From the NCBI GenBank assembly GCA_009784935.1, contig WQXI01000015.1:1-47783 (forward strand): a DNA stretch of 47,783 bases, given 5' to 3'. The position numbers were made by a program, and so were the translations under genes. The DNA is from Treponema sp. (GTDB lineage: Bacteria; Spirochaetota; Spirochaetia; Treponematales; Breznakiellaceae). Below the pieces are notes generated by a model. That model was not told where the DNA came from. It saw only the letters and a program-made list of their open reading frames with translations, and did not search any database. Numbering within the stretch: the first letter of the stretch is position 1; the number at the start of each line of letters is the position of its first letter. Positions 35,894 to 43,268 of this stretch are shown here, one piece after another.

Positions 35894-35994
35894 AACCACG
35901 GGGTACTGCTGTCCTGCGGACAGCTTGGAGTTTCACGGAGAAGGTTAAGATTTTCATATCAAAACCCCCGTGTTTCTCTGTGTACTCTGTGGTT
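35894..35994. repeat. 101-bp inverted element with nested hairpin after the ATPase gene
   Basis: AACCAC (35894-35899) and GTGGTT (35989-35994) bound it; CACGGGG and CCCCGTG inside also pair. The right half is CTCTGTGTACTCTGTGGTT, the left half contains GAGTTTCACGGAGAAGGT, the reverse of the core inside the helicase element. The left half carries an extra perfect hairpin GCTGTCCTGCGGACAGC (35908-35924). The T7 after the right end could make it the terminator of the ATPase gene. Confidence 0.7.
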
Positions 35995-36013
35995 TTTTTA
36001 TTCTTCTACTTTG

Positions 36014-37369
36014 TTACTTTTTTTTGAAACCTTCGGAAAGATTGCTGTCTCCGACGTTTCGGATTGTTCCGCCGCCTTGGTTGCGGTATTTCCCCGGGCT
36101 GATACCTGTGTATGCCTTAAATATTTTTGAGAACCAGCTTTGGTCTTCGAAACAGCAGCAAGCGGCGATCTCGCTTAACGACATTTCTGTATCCAGCAAA
36201 AGCCTGCTAGCCTTTTCTACACGCAGCCTGTTAAGGTATTTGGAAAGATTTTCACCCATTTCTTCTTTAAAGATCGTGCTAAAGTAGGGAGGCGACAATC
36301 CTGCTACAGCAGAGATTTCCTTTAGGCTGATCTTTCTTGTAAAGTTTTCCATGATAAAGTTTTCGGCTTTTCGCAGGGCTGCGGCATGGGGTATTCCCTT
36401 AAATGACGAGATGTTACCCGAAACCCTGTCAACGATGTTATGCAAAATGTCAGTGAGCTCTTCTATGGATTTGGCTTCCTGAACAAGCTTGAGGTTTTGG
36501 CTGTTTACTTCCATTGAGAGGTTCCCGCTCTGAGTTGGGCTTATTTCTACTCTAGAAATTAACACTACAATCTCAATTGCCCGCAGTTGTACGTATTTAA
36601 TCTGTCCTGGGTTTGTAAAGAACAACACTGCCAAGAGTTCGTCGAGTGTTTTCTTTGCCTCGGCAGGGTCACCCTTTCGTAAAGCAGATAACAGTACTTT
36701 TTCCTTTTCTAGAGGATAGCCCAACTTGTCGGTATTTTCGGGGTATTGCTGCTTTAATTCTTCGATAATTTTTGTTATAGTCTCTTGCTGCTGGGTTCTT
36801 CGTTTAATTGTTTCGTGATACTCCTCGCTTCCAGTACTAAGAGATTCCGCACATAGCTGCATCATCTCTGCCATGGATTGGACCTTGTCCCCATCCGCTT
36901 CCGGCAGAGAAGTGACGCGCTCTTTAAACTCTTCATTCGATATTTCACTATTGCACATAACAAAATTATCATTTGCATTTGAAAAAATGTCAACAGTTTT
37001 TTGCTTTTCTGTTAAAAAACCTGATCCCCTGATTGCGCCCGCGAAATTACCTTTTATATATACGGGGCTTGTCCAAAAAAGCAATCCTGTATTGCATTTA
37101 TAAATATGACATCCGCCCTTTTTATTTGCTTCTTTTACGGCGTTTATGTGCATTTCATGACAAGGATATTTGTCCTGCAAGTTAGATCCTTGGCGGTTAT
37201 TTTTACAATATGGACAAATTTTCATTTCCGGGCTGTTCTCTGTTCCGCACCTGTCCGGAAAGTCAGGTTTAAATGCGCTGTCATAAATGCATATGCAGCT
37301 GCCTGTCGCTTGATTGTAATCAAACATTATTTTTGCGGCTTTTTCTTTTAAGTTTACTTCTTGTTCCAT
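36014..37369 (-). CDS. PocR-domain AraC-family regulator (copy 2)
   Basis: Transcription regulator of 451 aa. N-terminal ~1-165 is a PocR-type sensor with a Cys-rich core (CGTENSP, ICPYCKNN, YPCHEMH, YKCNTG) and LLFWTSPVYIKGNFAGAI. A helical middle part leads to two AraC HTH motifs at ~345-445: ISLKEISAVAGLSPPYFSTIF and SLSEIAACCCFEDQSWFSKIF, then YTGISPGKYR. PocR domains bind small hydroxylated compounds, e.g. in propanediol/cobalamin control. It starts 19 bp after the stop of its paralogue upstream. Targets are not evident. Confidence 0.9.
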   Translation of the reverse strand: MEQEVNLKEKAAKIMFDYNQATGSCICIYDSAFKPDFPDRCGTENSPEMKICPYCKNNRQGSNLQDKYPCHEMHINAVKEANKKGGCHIYKCNTGLLFWTSPVYIKGNFAGAIRGSGFLTEKQKTVDIFSNANDNFVMCNSEISNEEFKERVTSLPEADGDKVQSMAEMMQLCAESLSTGSEEYHETIKRRTQQQETITKIIEELKQQYPENTDKLGYPLEKEKVLLSALRKGDPAEAKKTLDELLAVLFFTNPGQIKYVQLRAIEIVVLISRVEISPTQSGNLSMEVNSQNLKLVQEAKSIEELTDILHNIVDRVSGNISSFKGIPHAAALRKAENFIMENFTRKISLKEISAVAGLSPPYFSTIFKEEMGENLSKYLNRLRVEKASRLLLDTEMSLSEIAACCCFEDQSWFSKIFKAYTGISPGKYRNQGGGTIRNVGDSNLSEGFKKK

Positions 37370-37388
37370 AATTGTACCCTGTTTTCGG

Positions 37389-38573
37389 CTAACCTAGGAT
37401 ACTGCCTTCGGCAGTTATACCGTTTTCGCGGTATTTACCCGGGGTTAAGCCCGTGTTGTTTTTGAATATTTTTGAGAACCAGCTTTGATCCTCAAAACCG
37501 CATTTAGAAGCTATCTCGCTTATCGGCTGGTTTGTCGTTACCAGCATAGCGGCAGCTTTTTCTACACGCAGCCTGTTAAGGTAGTTTGAAAGGTTCTCAC
37601 CCATTTCTTCCTTAAAGACTGTGCTAAAATACGGAGCCGAAAGCCCGGACGCATTTGCGATTTCCTTTAAGCTAAGCTTTCTCGTATAATTTGTCCAAAT
37701 GTACCTTTCCGCCTTTCTTAGCGCCGAAAAATGACGCACTCCGGAAAAAGAAAATATTTTCCCGGACATCCGCTCTGTAATAGAGCAAAGAATTTCTGTA
37801 ATCTCTTCCAGGCTTCCGCTTTCTTCAATTTTTTTTATGCAATGGTTCATTGTCTCCAAGGATGAATTATCCTTGATGTAATGAGGGTCAGCCGACGCTC
37901 TCGAAAGCAGTACAGCCAGCTCCATTGCTTTTAGCCGGAAAACCGGAAAACTCCCCTTAACTATAAAATAGAGAATCTTAAGAAGATTGACCAGTATTTT
38001 TTTTGCGTCAATGTTATCTCCGCGGCGTAAACTTGCAATTAACATTCTTTCCATGTCAAATGTGCTTGTATTAGATTCGGATGTTATGTTTGTAACAGGT
38101 TGTTCGCATTTTTGTTCAGTTTTATTTTTTTTAACATCGCTGTATTCAGGATAAAAAACCACATTCTTTTGAATAATCGAAGCTTTTGTTATTTGATCGG
38201 CGCACAATAACATTATTTGAGCAAGGGATTTAACGCGCAAACTGTTTTTTTCTGTCTTTTTAAACCCGCCGGAGAACAGCGACCCCGCAAATCTTTCTCC
38301 CGAATAAAACGGACTTGTCCAAAAGACAAGGCTTTTTGGACATAAGTAGATATACGAGCCTCCCAATTCTCTTGCTTTATCAACAGCCTCCGAATGAATA
38401 AGGGAGCATTCTTTCTCTTTGCAGCGTTTGCAAATCGAATCCGGATTAACAGTTCCGGCTCCGGCAACAGAAGCTGATGAATTAGCGGCTTTTTCATAAA
38501 ACTTTGCGATTTTACTGGCTTTAAGCATTAACGGTTCAATTTCCCTTTTTTGGATAATGTTTAGTTTCGACAT
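37389..38573 (-). CDS. PocR-domain AraC-family regulator (copy 1)
   Basis: 394-aa paralogue of the next gene: PocR-like N-terminus (ICKRCKEKECSLIHSEAVDKA, YIYLCPKSLVFWTSPFYSG), and AraC HTHs with LSLKEIANASGLSAPYFSTVF and PISEIASKCGFEDQSWFSKIF before LTPGKYR. The sensor is shorter: ~55 residues missing between the PocR part and the helical linker. AAGGAG stands before the ATG at 38573. Both copies share FKEEMGENLSxYLNRLRVEKA almost exactly, so they arose by tandem duplication and then diverged in the sensor. Confidence 0.9.
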   Translation of the reverse strand: MSKLNIIQKREIEPLMLKASKIAKFYEKAANSSASVAGAGTVNPDSICKRCKEKECSLIHSEAVDKARELGGSYIYLCPKSLVFWTSPFYSGERFAGSLFSGGFKKTEKNSLRVKSLAQIMLLCADQITKASIIQKNVVFYPEYSDVKKNKTEQKCEQPVTNITSESNTSTFDMERMLIASLRRGDNIDAKKILVNLLKILYFIVKGSFPVFRLKAMELAVLLSRASADPHYIKDNSSLETMNHCIKKIEESGSLEEITEILCSITERMSGKIFSFSGVRHFSALRKAERYIWTNYTRKLSLKEIANASGLSAPYFSTVFKEEMGENLSNYLNRLRVEKAAAMLVTTNQPISEIASKCGFEDQSWFSKIFKNNTGLTPGKYRENGITAEGSILG

Positions 38574-38662
38574 TGGTCTCTCCTTATATAAATAAGGTAG
38601 AAAAACTCAATGGAACAAAATACACCCCATTTTAAGAAAAAATAATAACAAAAATGACCTTA

Positions 38663-38691
38663 TTGTGTGTTTTGAACATAAAATATATAAT
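38663..38691 (+). promoter_or_regulatory. Promoter of the WD40 gene
   Basis: TTGTGT (38663-38668), 17-bp spacer, TATAAT (38686-38691). It would start the mRNA at ~38698, one base before ATG 38699, which has no SD. Confidence 0.5.
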
Positions 38692-38698
38692 AAAAATT

Positions 38699-40627
38699 AT
38701 GAAAAATCGTTTGTTATCGCAGTTTCTTCTATTAACTGTATTATTTACAGCTTTTTGCTTAAATACTGCTGCGCAGACTGACGCGATTTCGTCTGTCGCT
38801 TTTAGTCCCTGCGGAACAATGATACTTTCTGAATCCGGCGGCAATGTGCTGCTTAGAGAAATCGAAACAGGTAAGGTTATAAGGATTTTTGCCGGCGGTT
38901 ATTCCGGCTGGTACGGTACCGCATTATTCAGCCCTGACGGCAGTAATGTTCTATTTGGAACTCTTGACGGCACTATAGTGATCTGGGATACCAATTCTGG
39001 TGAAGAAAAAATAAGAATTAATACAAATAGAATAATCCTATCTGCCTCGTATAATGCAGATGGAAGATTAATACTTATAAGTACAGAAGATAATAGAATT
39101 GAATTATGGGAAACAGCGTCAGGAAGCCTAATAAGAACAATTATTGACTCGCATAATATTTTTTCATCTGCCGCATTTAGTCCCTGCGGCGCATTTATTG
39201 TATCCGGCTCGGAAGAAGGAACGATTTTTTTATTTGAAACAGCGACAGGTAATCAAATAAGAATGTTTGAAGGTCATTCAGAAGAAGTTTATTCTGCCGC
39301 ATTTAGTCCATGCGGCGCATTCATTGTATCCGGCTCGGGAGATTTAACAATTAAATTATGGAATACTGCGACAGGAAGATTGATAAGAACACTTGACGGT
39401 CATTTTGAAGCAGTATTATTTGCCAGATTCAGCGCTGATGGGACTCAAATACTTTCTGGTTCGGCAGATTGGACATTGGCATTATGGGATGTAAGAACCG
39501 GCCGTTATTTGCGGGGTTTTTCTGAACATTTAGGTGATATTAATTGGGCTGCGTTTAGTCCCTGCGGAACCAGAATTGCTTCTGCTTCGGGTGATTCGTC
39601 TGTAAAACTTTGGGATATTTCATCCGGTTTAGCGATTAATACATACTTATTATTAGACGAGTTTGAATCTGTTTACAGCGCTGGATTTAATTCTGACGGT
39701 ACAAGGATTATTTCCGGGGGCAGAGACGGAATAATTAGAATTTGGGATACACAGTCAGGCGAATTGATAACTTCGATGTCAGGGCATTCAAAATATATTA
39801 GTTCTGTTTCATTTAGTCCCGGAGATTCTCTTGCGTTTTCTTCTTCCATGGACGGCTCTATTAGGTTTTGGGATATATCAAAGGAACGTTCTATTTTTAT
39901 TTTTCACACCTTTGCTGTGCATGGAATATTTGCCGCCGCATTAAGCCCTGACGGCAGAAGATTTGTTTCTGACGCTATTTTGAGAAATTTTACCAGAGTA
40001 GCGCTTTGGGATATTGCGGGATATTTTAATGTTGCCGAAGACGGGTTTCCGGAGATAGAGTATACTGTAATCGAAGAAACAGGTATGTTGGTGACTTCAG
40101 TTTCGTTCTCATATGACAGCAGATACTTTCTTGTAAGCTTTCCAAATGGAACAATTAATATTTATGAAGCTGAGACAGGTTCTTTTATAAAGGAATTGAA
40201 AGAAAGTGACTTTATAAAGGATTATGGATGGGTTCGCTCAGCGGTATTCAGCCGCTGCGGCAGATTTATAGCTTCCGGCTCGGATAAAAAAATTCATTTT
40301 TGGGATGCATTAGAAGGCGAAATAATCAGGACATTTGGGCAAGATTATACGAACTATACTTTTATGGGTGATGAAGTAAACAGCGTATCTTTTAACAATA
40401 ACACAAGCTTAATAGTTTCGGGATACGGAAACGGAACAATAGGGCTTTGGGATGTTTTAACAGGCGAATTAGTAAAATCATTTTCCGGGCATGAAGACAG
40501 CGTTAACACAGTTGTATTTAGTCCTGACGAAAGTCAAATATTATCCAGTTCTAGTGACGGAACAATAAGACTCTGGGATGTTTCATCAGGTAATTTAATA
40601 AGAACAATGGCTGTAAATTATGAATAA
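38699..40627 (+). CDS. Exported WD40-repeat protein (14 repeats)
   Basis: 642 aa. ATG 38699 gives a clean signal peptide (MKNRLLSQ, hydrophobic core, AAQ), whereas an ATG 15 codons upstream would precede the putative promoter -10. After the signal there are 14 WD40 units, each ending in a form of LWD, FWD, IWD or a variant (REIETG, WETASG, FETATG, YEAETG), which fits two 7-bladed propellers. Most units carry AFSPCG or FSPDG turns. Likely a periplasmic scaffold; the partner is unknown. It overlaps the mutase gene by 8 nt. Confidence 0.85.
   Translation: MKNRLLSQFLLLTVLFTAFCLNTAAQTDAISSVAFSPCGTMILSESGGNVLLREIETGKVIRIFAGGYSGWYGTALFSPDGSNVLFGTLDGTIVIWDTNSGEEKIRINTNRIILSASYNADGRLILISTEDNRIELWETASGSLIRTIIDSHNIFSSAAFSPCGAFIVSGSEEGTIFLFETATGNQIRMFEGHSEEVYSAAFSPCGAFIVSGSGDLTIKLWNTATGRLIRTLDGHFEAVLFARFSADGTQILSGSADWTLALWDVRTGRYLRGFSEHLGDINWAAFSPCGTRIASASGDSSVKLWDISSGLAINTYLLLDEFESVYSAGFNSDGTRIISGGRDGIIRIWDTQSGELITSMSGHSKYISSVSFSPGDSLAFSSSMDGSIRFWDISKERSIFIFHTFAVHGIFAAALSPDGRRFVSDAILRNFTRVALWDIAGYFNVAEDGFPEIEYTVIEETGMLVTSVSFSYDSRYFLVSFPNGTINIYEAETGSFIKELKESDFIKDYGWVRSAVFSRCGRFIASGSDKKIHFWDALEGEIIRTFGQDYTNYTFMGDEVNSVSFNNNTSLIVSGYGNGTIGLWDVLTGELVKSFSGHEDSVNTVVFSPDESQILSSSSDGTIRLWDVSSGNLIRTMAVNYE
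39167..39340 (+). repeat. 126-bp direct duplication of one WD40 unit
   Basis: From 39167 and again from 39293 the DNA is nearly identical for about 48 bp (TCTGCCGCATTTAGTCC then TGCGGCGCATT), spaced 126 bp, exactly one 42-residue repeat. A recent duplication or gene conversion inside the propeller. Confidence 0.7.
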
Positions 40628-42419
40628 TATGATTTTGTCCGCTTCCGGATGGCGCGGTATTTTTGCCGCAGACGGCGATGAAGAAAGCAGAACAGAGCAA
40701 ATCAGAGAAGAACATAAAATATTCTGCGCTTGCGCGGCAAAGGTATTTGCTGAATTCCTCACACAGAGACACAAAGACACAGAGAACACAGAGAAAATAA
40801 AGATTTTAATAGGTACCGATACACGCCCTACAGGTAAGTCAATAATAGAAGCGATGATACCTGTTTTATTATCGATGGGGTGTGATGTAAAGTACGCAGG
40901 CATTGTTGCCGCGCCGGAGATCATGGCGTGGGCGCGAACTTATAACATAAATAAATCGTGCGGTTTTATTTATGTCTCGGCGAGTCATAATCCAATTGGA
41001 CACAATGGATTAAAATTCGGGCTGACAGACGGCGGAGTGCTCGGCGCAGAAGAAGCGAATAAACTTATCAAGAATTTTAACTCGTTTACTGAAAATAAAG
41101 ATAATATTACAAAAATTAATTCTATTATTTTTACCACGAACCAGCACGAACCAACACGAACAGAAGAGAGAGATGTAAATACGAGTTCGTGTGGTTTGTG
41201 GTTAAATAAAAAGGAAAGTTTCAAAGCTTACTATGATTTTTGCGGCAAAGTTGTCTCAATGAAGAACAGTGTTATAAAAAATCCGCCGGGGATTGTCTGC
41301 GATTTTAACGGCAGTGCGCGCACAGTATCCATAGATAAAGATTTTTTTACCGCGCTTGGTTTTAAATTTAAAAGCATTAATGACAAACCAGGGCAGATTG
41401 TTCATCGAATAGTGCCGGAAGGTGATTCGCTCGAACCTTGCGCGCGGTTACTGGAAGAAGCCCATGCTCAAGACCCATCGTTTGTACTGGGGTATGTTCC
41501 CGATTGCGACGGCGACAGAGGCAATCTGGTTATATGGGACGATACAATTAATAAAGCGCGTCATCTCGAAGCGCAGGAAGTGTTCGCCCTTGCATGCCTT
41601 GCCGAGTTTGCTCACCTTGATAAAAAAGCGCTAAAAAAAGCGGCGGTTGCTATAAACGATCCTACTTCTATGAGAATAGATAGAATTGCAGAATGTTTTG
41701 GAATTTCTGTTTTTCGCGCAGAAGTAGGAGAAGCAAATGTTGTTACCCTCGCCCGAAACCTGCGCGAAGAAGGCTATCATGTGCGGATACTTGGCGAAGG
41801 TTCTGCCGGAGGAAACATTACTCATCCTTCTGCCGTTCGCGATCCTATAAATACTGTGCTTGCAATCGCAAAATTGCTTACGATAAGATCGGTTTGCTGT
41901 AAGGCAGGGCTTTATAAGATCTGGTGTAAAAAAAGCGGACAAATGAAAAAGTACAAAAGCAATTTTACGCTTGCGGACATTATAAAGAGCCTGCCGCAGT
42001 TTGCGACTACTGCCGCATACAATGAAAATGCAATTATGCGTATTAAAACAGCAGATCATGCTATACTAAAAGACAGGTATCAGGAAGTTTTTCTGCGGGA
42101 TTGGGAAGAAAAGAAAACCGAACTTAAAGAAAAATTTGGTTTTTGCGGCTGGGAAGCGATTGCCTATAACGGAACTGTGGAAAAGCGGAATCTAACCCGT
42201 TTTGGAGAAGCCGGCAGGGGAGGGCTTAAAGTCCTCTTTAAGGACAGCGCAGGAAAAGAAACCGCCTATATATGGATGAGGGGTTCTGCCACAGAGCCGG
42301 TTTTCCGCATAATGGCTGACGTGGAAGGAACAGACGTAGCAACAGCTGATAGCTGTGTTGAAAGGTATCTGTTAGACTGGCAGAGACAAATGATAATGAC
42401 CGCAGACACTGGCGAATAG
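40620..42419 (+). CDS. Alpha-D-phosphohexomutase (phosphoglucomutase/phosphomannomutase family) with two repeat-derived inserts
   Basis: Shifts phosphate between C1 and C6 of a hexose phosphate; 599 aa, long for the family. Catalytic phosphoserine loop SASHNP (120-125), metal loop DCDGDR (295-300, Cys where Pro is more usual), sugar loop GEGSAGG, and phosphate loop RGSATEP, with Ala for the common Gly (SGTEP). Extra segments at ~47-60 (LTQRHKDTENTEK) and ~170-198 (TTNQHEPTRTEE and on) are coded by CACAGAG and CACGAAC repeats. The core motifs remain, so activity is plausible; the exact substrate cannot be read. Confidence 0.88.
   Translation: MNNMILSASGWRGIFAADGDEESRTEQIREEHKIFCACAAKVFAEFLTQRHKDTENTEKIKILIGTDTRPTGKSIIEAMIPVLLSMGCDVKYAGIVAAPEIMAWARTYNINKSCGFIYVSASHNPIGHNGLKFGLTDGGVLGAEEANKLIKNFNSFTENKDNITKINSIIFTTNQHEPTRTEERDVNTSSCGLWLNKKESFKAYYDFCGKVVSMKNSVIKNPPGIVCDFNGSARTVSIDKDFFTALGFKFKSINDKPGQIVHRIVPEGDSLEPCARLLEEAHAQDPSFVLGYVPDCDGDRGNLVIWDDTINKARHLEAQEVFALACLAEFAHLDKKALKKAAVAINDPTSMRIDRIAECFGISVFRAEVGEANVVTLARNLREEGYHVRILGEGSAGGNITHPSAVRDPINTVLAIAKLLTIRSVCCKAGLYKIWCKKSGQMKKYKSNFTLADIIKSLPQFATTAAYNENAIMRIKTADHAILKDRYQEVFLRDWEEKKTELKEKFGFCGWEAIAYNGTVEKRNLTRFGEAGRGGLKVLFKDSAGKETAYIWMRGSATEPVFRIMADVEGTDVATADSCVERYLLDWQRQMIMTADTGE
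40759..40797 (+). repeat. CACAGAG repeat tract inside the phosphohexomutase gene
   Basis: CACACAGAGACACAAAGACA, then CAGAGAACACAGAGAAAA. It encodes TQRHKDTENTEK between the N-terminal strand and the conserved ILIGTDTRP block. Confidence 0.8.
41132..41203. repeat. 72-bp inverted element of CACGAAC type inside the phosphohexomutase gene
   Basis: Left: ACCACGAACCAGCACGAAC plus CAACACGAAC (41132-41161); right: GTTCGTGTGGTTTGTGGT (41186-41203). The ends pair as ACCAC with GTGGT, with CACGAAC/GTTCGTG inside. It is in frame and free of stops, and adds ~25 residues before the LNKKESFKAYYDF segment. Confidence 0.8.
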
Positions 42420-42420
42420 T

Positions 42421-42449
42421 GCGCGAAGGATTTATCCTGAGCTGCGCGC
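42421..42449 (+). terminator. Hairpin between mutase and PUR genes
   Basis: GCGCG (42421-42425) pairs with CGCGC (42445-42449), and inside AGGAT pairs with ATCCT (42427-42438). No T run follows, so it is a weak terminator or an mRNA-stability hairpin. Confidence 0.35.
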
Positions 42450-42491
42450 CCGGGGTACATTTAATGAAGAGCAAATTTTAAGGAGAGATTT

Positions 42492-43067
42492 ATGGGAATT
42501 CGAGGCGAAATATTCTCGCAGAAAGTAATATTACCTAACAGGACATATTTTTTTAACGTCAAAGAGAATAGACTAGGAGACTTATATCTCAACATAGTCG
42601 AAAGCAAAAACCGTGACAACGGCGGTTTTGACAGGCAGTCTGTCATTTTATTTGCCGATGATTTGCAGGAGTTTCTAAAAGGTTTCGAAGAATCATTAAA
42701 AGTACTGGAAAAAGCGACCCGCGAAAAACGGCACAGCGGAAAAACCAGCGCCAAACTGCGTGAAAATAAAGAAAGAAGCCATTCGTACAAAGACACAGGT
42801 TCCAGCGCTGCTTCTGGCAGGGCGCAAAGACCGCGGAGAGAGGATAAGGGGGGCGAAAGATCTGGAAGAGACGGTAAAAACGACCGCAACAGTAACAGAC
42901 CTATGCGCAGTAACAGTCCCGAACATAATCGCGGCAGAGAACGGGGAGCAGATCGCAGTAATCGCAGTAATCGTAGTAACCGAAGTGATAATCGAAGCGA
43001 GCATCGCAGTGATCATAACCGCAGACCGGCAGGAAACAAGAGAGTAGTAATAAAAAAGAGAGATTAA
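42492..43067 (+). CDS. PUR-domain (DUF3276-like) nucleic-acid-binding protein with long basic tail
   Basis: 191 aa. Residues 1-75 match the bacterial PUR-alpha-type fold: GEIFSQKVILPNRTYFFNVK, GDLYLNIVESKNRDNGGFDR and ILFADDLQEFLKGFEE. Such proteins bind single-stranded nucleic acid; a spirochaete member in Borrelia binds RNA and DNA (family knowledge). Residues ~85-191 are Arg/Lys/Ser/Asn-rich and low-complexity, with SNRSNRSNRSDNRSEHRSDH. AAGGAGAG precedes the ATG. Its tail resembles RG/RS-type phase-forming tails (inference). It stands before the nrdJ promoter. Confidence 0.85.
   Translation: MGIRGEIFSQKVILPNRTYFFNVKENRLGDLYLNIVESKNRDNGGFDRQSVILFADDLQEFLKGFEESLKVLEKATREKRHSGKTSAKLRENKERSHSYKDTGSSAASGRAQRPRREDKGGERSGRDGKNDRNSNRPMRSNSPEHNRGRERGADRSNRSNRSNRSDNRSEHRSDHNRRPAGNKRVVIKKRD
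42952..43022 (+). repeat. Degenerate 9-bp tandem repeats in the PUR tail
   Basis: Units like CGCAGTAAT and CGAAGTGAT repeat about seven times (9-bp step), coding for (Arg-Ser-Asn/Asp) triplets. Length can vary in frame. Confidence 0.75.
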
Positions 43068-43151
43068 AGATTTTCTAAAATTCTTAATTTTCACCCTGTT
43101 TTTTAAATATAGTTATATCGTAAAAAAATACATGAATTTGCGCCTACCCCC

Positions 43152-43180
43152 TTGCTATACCGCTGTATATGGTGTACACT
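43152..43180 (+). promoter_or_regulatory. nrdJ: Promoter of nrdJ
   Basis: TTGCTA (43152-43157), 17-bp spacer, TACACT (43175-43180). The first NrdR-like box fills the spacer and touches the -10. Confidence 0.6.
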
Positions 43181-43206
43181 AAAAAAAAACACGCTATCTA
43201 TGTGGT
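43160..43206 (+). promoter_or_regulatory. Pair of NrdR-box-like operators upstream of nrdJ
   Basis: Box 1 CCGCTGTATATGGTGT (43160-43175) matches the NrdR consensus ACACTATATATAGTGT at 12 of 16 places; box 2 ACGCTATCTATGTGGT (43191-43206) at 11 of 16. They start 31 bp apart, three helical turns, as in known NrdR sites. NrdR represses reductase genes when dATP is high (known). I infer that nrdJ is repressed by NrdR; the nrdR gene is not in the window. Confidence 0.7.
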
Positions 43207-43268
43207 CATATGCTTTTAGATACTGCTTGGAAGTGTTCAAATAAAGTCGATAAAAAAAGGATTTGGGG

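Noticed and set aside
41132-41203. A CRISPR-like array for the repeat tracts
   Set aside because: Units are only 7-10 bp, lack regular unique spacers, and lie inside genes; no cas genes are present.
43068-43268. Cobalamin riboswitch before the B12-dependent reductase
   Set aside because: No B12-box-like sequence or the needed leader length; the promoter and NrdR-like boxes occupy the gap.
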